Source: Salvia splendens
Lineage: Eukaryota; Streptophyta; Magnoliopsida; Lamiales; Lamiaceae
Length of the DNA stretch: 64,000 nucleotides
Assembly (NCBI RefSeq): GCF_004379255.2
Contig: NC_056048.1
Location: 16,267,197-16,331,196 of the forward strand
Direction of reading: 5' to 3'
In this document: in pieces, positions 58,530 to 64,000 of the stretch
Numbering within the stretch: position 1 is the first letter of the stretch
Layout of the letters: every line of letters begins with the position of its first letter
Made by a program: the position numbers and the translations under genes
Notes under the pieces: model-generated
Databases searched by the model: none
Seen by the model: the letters and a program-made list of their open reading frames with translations, nothing else
Told to the model about the DNA's origin: nothing

Positions 58530-59886
58530 TCAGCATGTCGATACACATGACTCATGCTAATTTTGCAATCAATATGTCACCCACAAGTGTATGGGGTATG
58601 TAGCACGTGGCAAGTTAAAATTATCGATCCACGAAGACTAAAAGCCGGTTTGAGTACTACGATGCAACTTTGAACACTATCGAGACTAATAAAACGGGTT
58701 TTTGGTTTTCGTTTTCTTAACTAAGATCAAAGAACAAATAAGCAATAAAGGCAAATTAACTAAGCAAAGCAAGTAAAAGATGGTTTTTTTCACACAAATT
58801 GGGCAAGGTAGGGATATGGATCCGTTAGAATGGATCAAGGATGTCATCTAAGGGTCATGCTCATCTAATGGGCCTCAATTGTGGTTAGGAAAATCTGGAA
58901 GGTTGGTTAGACCCCCTCTCGGGTGCATCTAACACGTGGATCAATCTCTAGAGTAGGAGTCTCCTCCATACAATTCGAGATTGACTCCTAAGAACAACGG
59001 ACCCAAGCCCTCTCTCTAGCTCATGCATCTCTCGATCACATATAAAGCACAGAGCTATTGATTACACATCTATCCTAATCATGCATTTCTCAATGACAGC
59101 AATTAGGCAAAAATGATGTATCTAATTGGTAGCTGAGCAATTAGACATTAAAAGCTCAAGAATCAACAAAACCAACAACATGAGATAGATAAGCATTAAA
59201 CCAAAGATTCAATCCATACAATCCATTCAAACTTCACCAAATCCCTAAAGGAAATCTAGCTACTCATAGTGCAAGCTAAAACAAAGGAAAACATAATGGA
59301 AATGGAAATTAGAACTCCTTAAGGTGGAATTGATGTTGGGGAGAGTCTTCTTCTTCAATCTCTTCAAGATGAAAGCCTCCTTGCCCTCAATCCTCTTGAA
59401 TCTCTCGATTTCTCTCTTGATTTTGCAGTGTGGGAGGTTAGGGTTCGAAAATGAGTGAGAACCCTTTTATGCTCGGAGTGAAAAATGGGCAAAAATGGGT
59501 ATCTGCTTCAAACGCCCAACCGCGCAATTTGCAAGAGGGAAAACGTCCGATCGGGCGTTTCGGTTGAATCGCGACATCAGCTTCAAACGCCCGACAGGGC
59601 GTTTTGTCAGATGCGAAGAACCCGGCCGGGCGAACTCTCTGGAATCCTCGCCCAAAACGCCTGATTAGGCATTTTGTATATGAAAAACGCCCGACCGGGC
59701 GAACTCTCTGGAATCACCAGTTCGCTCCTTTTTGCCCCTTTAGACCTATTTTTGCATCAAAAGTCCGACAAACTCTTTAACTCTAAACATAGCAAATAAG
59801 TGAATAAAACCTAGACTTTATAGCTCAAAATATTCAACAACATGTGTTAATCACCCACATAAACATCCTAAACTATGAGTTTGCCA
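58530..59886 (-). repeat. LTR of a further Athila-like element
   Basis: The right end TTTGCCA abuts a polypurine tract (minus AAGTTTGGGGGAGT). The left end is approximate. A block near 58580-58680 (gtagcacgtgg, gatccacgaagacta) parallels the array LTR block with cgattgtagtacttcgag and cgaaccacagggag. No gene; the frame at 59467-59655 is a by-product of the palindromes. Confidence 0.6.
59510..59701. repeat. Six imperfect GC palindromes in this LTR
   Basis: Variants of aaacgcccgaccgggcgttt occur at about 59510, 59541, 59585, 59620, 59656 and 59685. The last is a duplicate of the fourth with its right flank gaactctctggaatc. Same style and LTR position as the array LTR palindromes, different core. 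Confidence 0.75.
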
Positions 59887-59925
59887 ACTCCCCCAAACTT
59901 AAACGCTTGCTTGTCCTCGAACAAG
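59887..59925 (-). promoter_or_regulatory. Polypurine tract and hairpin of this element
   Basis: Hairpin at 59906-59925, 19 nt from the LTR: minus strand CTTGTTCGAGGACAAGCAAG, stem with one G-T pair and one mismatch, loop AGGA. Confidence 0.65.
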
Positions 59926-61051
59926 AAGAAAGAAGCAAGACTTACAAACTCATGTAAGGATGTGGAGCGTCATCATTGCCTCAGTAGAAATAAAATAAAC
60001 AAGTATCAATGGCCTCGTATGCATGTAAAGTATTACGAAATATAGCTTCAAGTTACTATCATGTAATCAACCTTGTCAATTTGCCCTCATAAGGAGAAAA
60101 TGCAATGTGCATTTTATAAATTTCACTCACTCTCAAAGCGTATAAGCTCATGACATAACTCTCAAATCATCAAGGCATGCATAGTTTACCATAGGCTTGC
60201 TCGAAATCTACACTCTCTCCTACTACGGTGTGATTAAAGATCTAAGGCCCGAAAGGTCTTCTCTATAGGTTGTAATGTAGGCTCTTTGGAGTTGTGAGGT
60301 ACTTTTTGGCTAAAGTGACTTTAATCCCCAAGATCTAACTTATTCAACTTTACCAACTTTCTTCCCCAATCTTAGCTAGTTCTAGGCTTTGCATATACTC
60401 TTCTCATCTATCACCATTCCACTTTTGTCTTTTCCAACCTTCAAGACACCCTTTTCACCAAAAGCCAATTATTCACTATTTTTCACTTTCATTTTTCTTT
60501 TCTTTTCCTCTTTTTTTCTTTTTTTTTTCTCCATGCTTTGTATGGTATTATCTCTATCTTTTCTTTCTTTTTCTTTTCTATCTCAGCAAGCTTGTTTTTC
60601 ATTTGCTAACACCACTTCCAAACTTTCATTTACCTTTGATTTTTCAAAAGTAACGCATAAGAAATCCAACCCCTTGGTTTGTCAAATAAAAGGTCTATAG
60701 GCTCAAAGTGGGCTAACAAGGATTATTAACATGATAACGGGTAGGAGTAAGATTTGGCTAACAAGGATGTCTAACATCCTCCCTTATCTATATAACCACT
60801 ATGTAGACTTGAGGAGATCGCGAGCAAGTTCTAGAAACATATGACATGCTTGAGATAAAACACACATTTAAGAACAAAATAGGCTCAATACTCACAAGGT
60901 ATTTTAGGCAAAAGAAAAGGCACCATGCAATTCACTTTAGGCAATTTGAAATGAAAAATTGCACTTTACTTAGCCATATCAACAAGATTTTTGAAAAATT
61001 TTGCACAAAATCATCATTGGCAACTCCTCCAACATATCTCACACTTGTTTC
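59926..61051 (-). other. 3' internal region of this Athila-like element
   Basis: Non-coding; cut at 61052 by the Tat LTR. Its landmarks parallel 45078-45960: taggcttgctcgaaatctac, aggcccgaaaggtctt with ttggctaaagtgactt, a pyrimidine tract at 60490-60560, and gagcaagttctagaaacat. The frames at 60389-60700 and 60846-61121 follow the pyrimidine tract and are not genes. Confidence 0.6.
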
Positions 61052-61691
61052 TGATGGAGTACGTACTAAACAAGCCCATCAGCCTAAAGCCCAAGAAAGA
61101 GTATCAGTTCGGCATGACTAAAGAGTATCAGTCCGGCATGACTAAAGAGTTCAGTTCGGCACAACCAAAGAGTTCGGCCCCAGCCTACAGCTCGGTAAAA
61201 GCCAACCAATCAAACTCTGCTCTCAGGTCGGCATCAAGCTCTACTCTCAGATCGGCAAAAGCTGCTCGGCAATAATTCAGCAGTTCGGTCTCAGTATTCG
61301 ACCGAACTAGGAGATAGTGGACTCATGCAGGATTTCCACCTCCACTACACCCACGATCTATTTAGTGGTGTCAAGCAGTCATTAACTCATGCAGGATAGT
61401 GGACCCATGCAAAATCGCCACGATCTCCACGACATCCACTACCTAGTAAATGGTGCTGCATGCCACGATCTTGGTTCAATGTATAAATAGAACCTAGATC
61501 AGATAGATAAGGAAGTTCTGTTAAGCTCTCTAGAGATAAAAGATCATATAGCAAGTTTGTGTTGTAAGCTGTAGAAAACAGATCAAGCAATACAACTCTG
61601 CACTCTTTTCTTCCCGTGGACGTAGATTTACCTCAGTAAATCGAACCACGTAAATCCCTGTGTCGTAATCTGCATTTTCCTGCATTCATCA
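61052..61691 (+). repeat. Tat element LTR (640 bp)
   Basis: TGATGGAG...TTCATCA. It carries repeated words agagtatcagttcggcatga and agttcggca (61100-61280) and typical transcribed sequence with tataaatagaacctag near 61482. The LTR follows old Athila-like sequence without a break region. Confidence 0.7.
61482..61489 (+). promoter_or_regulatory. TATA box of the Tat LTR
   Basis: tataaataga lies about 210 bp before the LTR end, in the usual place for an LTR promoter. Confidence 0.55.
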
Positions 61692-61768
61692 CCATCAAGT
61701 TTTGGTTGTGCCGATTTATAAAAAGCTGTTTTCGGAGCGTCACCATCAAGTTTTGGTTGTGCCGATTT
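61689..61768 (+). repeat. Direct duplication at the LTR-pol junction
   Basis: A 29-bp word beginning tcaccatcaagttttgg and ending gccgattt occurs at 61689-61717 and again at 61740-61768, 51 bp apart, exactly where the LTR is joined to the truncated pol. It looks like filler DNA from an end-joining repair. Confidence 0.8.
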
Positions 61769-61777
61769 CATCACCAT

Positions 61778-63709
61778 CTGCCTCTTCGGCAAGTTTTGAC
61801 CAAGCCAGAAGCATCAGGCAGAATCGCCAAATGGGCCATAGAGCTGGGAGAACACTCAATCGAGTACCTACCTCGAAAAGCCATCAAGGGACAAGCCTTG
61901 GCAGATTTTCTTGCAGAGGCCAAGTTCGATCAAGCAATCCCTGTCATTGCCGAACAGAAAAATTCTGCCAATGCCGAACTAGCACAGCCCTTGGAATCCG
62001 AAGAAGAGCCGCCGGACTGCTGGAGCGGATTCGTAGATGGAGCTTCGAATAAAACGGGAAGTGGAGCTGGTATTCTGCTTATCGCTCCCGATGGACACGA
62101 GGTAACCTATTCACTTCGGTTTTCATTCCCAACCACTAATAACGAAGCCGAATACGAAGCCCTCCTTGCCGGACTCCAGCTAGCGCAAAGTCTATGTATC
62201 AAGTCTCTCAAAATCCATTGTGATTCACAAGTCATAGTGAATCACATGTTGGGTACAAGTGAAGCCCGTGATGAGAGGATGAGGAAATATTTAGACAAAG
62301 CGCGAAGCATTAGCCGAAGTTTCTCTTATTTTCGGATAATCCGCATTCCCAGAGCAGAAAACAGCCGAGCAGATACTTTAAGTAAGTTAGCAGCATGTCC
62401 AAGCTCAAAGGTGGAGGAATTGATGCATCGAAGCATTGATGAAGCTGAGGTACATTCAGTAACCAGCTCGCCGAACTGGATGACGCCGATCTTACAGTAT
62501 CTAGGTCAAGGACAACTGCCCGAGGATAAGAGAGAAGCTCGGAAAATCACATGCCGAGCACTTCGGTACGAACTTCATGGAGGAGTCTTATACAGAAAGT
62601 CCTACCTTCAGCCGTTATTACGATGTATAGGGCCAGAAGAGACGGACTACATCCTCAGAGAAGTTCATGAAGGATCGTGCGGCAGCCACATCGGAGCTAG
62701 AGCTTTAGCTAAAAAAATTCTAAGATGGGGATATTATTGGCCAACCTTGGTACAAGAAGCAGTGCAGCTCGTCAAGACATGCCCGAAGTGCCAAATCCAT
62801 GCAAATATCCCAAGGATGCCGCAGACCGATCTATCCACTATGCAAAGCCCTTGGCCTTTTATGCAATGGGGTATAGACATAGTAGGACCACTACCACAAG
62901 CTCCTCGGCAAATAAAATTCCTAATCGTTGCCGTGGACTACTTTACGAAGTGGGTAGAAGCTGAACCATTAGCTACGATAACGAGCTCGAAGGCATTGGA
63001 TTTCGTCTGGAAGAACATAGTGTGCCGATTTGGCATCCCCCACATCCTCATCTCGGATAACGGGACTCAGTTCACCGACAAGACGTTCAAGAATTGGTGC
63101 CAAGAGCTGAATATTCAACAGCGGTTCACTTCGGTCTCTCATCCACAAGCAAACGGACAAACGGAGGTAACAAATCGTATCCTGGTGAAAGGGTTAAAAG
63201 CTCGGTTAGAACAAGCCAAAGGACAATGGGTAGAAAATCTCCCTCAAGTCCTATGGTCCTACCGAACTACACCCACAACCTCCAACGGTGAAACTCCGTA
63301 CAGTCTTGTGTACGGCACTGAAGCCGTGATTCCGGTGGAGATCGGCATACCCAGTCCCCGAACTCTAAATTTCTCAGCAGAAATGAATGACGACGGACTG
63401 AGAGCCGAGCTAGATCTTGCCGAAGAAAGAAGAGAATTGGCATGCATAAAAGCAGCCAAGTACAAGGAGCAAGTAGCCCGGTATTATAACCAAAGGGTGA
63501 AGAAGCTGCAATTTCAAGTGGGAGATCTCGTCTTGAGAAACAACGAAGTAAGCCAAGCAGAAAAGCTGGGCAAGCTCGAACCCACATGGGAAGGTCCGTA
63601 TCGGGTGTCAGAAGTCCTCGGCAAAGGGTCTTACAAATTGGCTCACATGTCAGGAGAACAGGTACCCCGAACATGGCACATTTCCAACCTCAAGAAGTTC
63701 CATTTGTAA
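61778..63709 (+). CDS. Tat-type RNase H end, second RNase H and integrase
   Basis: An uninterrupted frame (part of a 667-codon frame opening at 61706). LPLRQVLTKPEASGRIAKWA is the end of the normal RNase H. A second RNase H follows with its acidic set in place: D in GFVDGAS (residue 111 of the long frame), E147 in NNEAEY, D173 in HCDSQ, D223 in RADTL. Integrase has the zinc residues H321, H328, C359, C362 and the catalytic D391 (WGIDIVG), D451 (SDNGTQF) and E487 (NGQTEVTN). The C-terminus ends PRTWHISNLKKFHL. It lacks its own start and upstream pol, so it is a fragment, but no stop or shift has accumulated, unlike the other elements here. Confidence 0.92.
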   Translation: MPLRQVLTKPEASGRIAKWAIELGEHSIEYLPRKAIKGQALADFLAEAKFDQAIPVIAEQKNSANAELAQPLESEEEPPDCWSGFVDGASNKTGSGAGILLIAPDGHEVTYSLRFSFPTTNNEAEYEALLAGLQLAQSLCIKSLKIHCDSQVIVNHMLGTSEARDERMRKYLDKARSISRSFSYFRIIRIPRAENSRADTLSKLAACPSSKVEELMHRSIDEAEVHSVTSSPNWMTPILQYLGQGQLPEDKREARKITCRALRYELHGGVLYRKSYLQPLLRCIGPEETDYILREVHEGSCGSHIGARALAKKILRWGYYWPTLVQEAVQLVKTCPKCQIHANIPRMPQTDLSTMQSPWPFMQWGIDIVGPLPQAPRQIKFLIVAVDYFTKWVEAEPLATITSSKALDFVWKNIVCRFGIPHILISDNGTQFTDKTFKNWCQELNIQQRFTSVSHPQANGQTEVTNRILVKGLKARLEQAKGQWVENLPQVLWSYRTTPTTSNGETPYSLVYGTEAVIPVEIGIPSPRTLNFSAEMNDDGLRAELDLAEERRELACIKAAKYKEQVARYYNQRVKKLQFQVGDLVLRNNEVSQAEKLGKLEPTWEGPYRVSEVLGKGSYKLAHMSGEQVPRTWHISNLKKFHL

Positions 63710-64000
63710 GAGACAGTCTGGTCAGTCAGTCTTGAGTCCTGTTCGGTCAATGTGCTTTCTTTGGTTTGCTTGGTCTTTGTTTGTCTCTGTGCGTTTTGTC
63801 TGTGTGTTTTGTCTGTCTCTGTGCGTGTCGTCTCTTACAAATGTTACTGAGGTATCTTGTTCTTCGAAGGCTGATCCCCTTCTTAGAACATATACAAGCC
63901 AACGATTGTGAGTCAAAGCTTCTAAAGAGGATACAAGACCACAATTCAGCTTAAACAAGCAGTTCGTCTGAAACGAACTGCAATAAGCCAACGATTGTGA
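63710..64000 (+). repeat. Tat 3' untranslated region with start of a repeat
   Basis: Non-coding sequence after the pol stop. tctgtgcgt-type words recur near 63785-63830, and aagccaacgattgtga occurs at 63896 and again at 63985-64000, suggesting a tandem repeat of about 89 bp that continues beyond the window. Confidence 0.55.

Larger units (their letters stand above)
61052..64000 (+). mobile_element. Tat-lineage Ty3/gypsy element, right side beyond window
   Basis: LTR 61052-61691, then directly the end of RNase H, a second RNase H, integrase and 3' region. Primer site, gag, protease and RT are missing, so the element has a large internal deletion joined at about 61692-61775. Two RNase H domains mark the Tat group. 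No 3' LTR lies within the window. Confidence 0.85.

Overview
This is a stretch of a plant nuclear genome, most likely a eudicot. The evidence is a four-exon plant 14-3-3 gene, an intronless plant-type G-lectin receptor kinase, and plant lineages of LTR retrotransposons (Copia, chromoviral Ty3/gypsy, Athila, Tat), L1-type LINEs, Stowaway-like MITEs and a CACTA-derived MITE. Species cannot be read from the sequence. Only about 5.6 kb (51.8-57.0 kb) is host gene space; nearly all the rest is transposable elements.

Layout. 1-5.4 kb: the 5' part of a decayed minus-strand Copia element (Copia A: gag start, long leader, PBS, 5' LTR). 5.7-37.4 kb: a three-level nest. Copia B (5695-37377, target-site duplication GATAC) is split by a Ty3/gypsy chromovirus (11634-34306, duplication AGAAG). 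The chromovirus is in turn split by a 12.8 kb array (18186-30981) made of five LTRs and four internal regions of a non-coding, non-autonomous LTR element with a unit of about 3.11 kb. 37.4-41.9 kb: the 3' end and LTR of a plus-strand Athila/Tat-like element that Copia B had hit, then another Ty3/gypsy LTR (G3) with the last codons of its pol, interrupted by a LINE. 38.9-43.9 kb: two minus-strand LINE copies that carry ORF1 only. 43.9-49.2 kb: a minus-strand Athila-type element with decayed pol. 49.4-51.0 kb: a plus-strand Athila ORF1-like remnant, then an AAT microsatellite. 51.4-58.5 kb: gene island with the 14-3-3 gene (+), the receptor kinase (-) and small MITEs. 58.5-61.05 kb: LTR and 3' internal region of another Athila-like element. 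61.05-64 kb: a plus-strand Tat-lineage element with LTR, a rearranged junction and an open RNase H - second RNase H - integrase frame, running off the window.

The elements do not form a pathway; they record successive insertions. Most coding parts are dead, with stops that look like C-to-T decay. The exception is the Tat RNase H/integrase frame. The most unusual observations are: (1) the tandem non-autonomous LTR array and its copy history; (2) a short hairpin with a conserved AGGA-type loop lying 18-20 nt from the 3' LTR, beside the polypurine tract, in five different Ty3/gypsy families; (3) iterated GC-rich palindromes inside the LTRs of several AT-rich families; (4) LINE copies with ORF1 but no ORF2.
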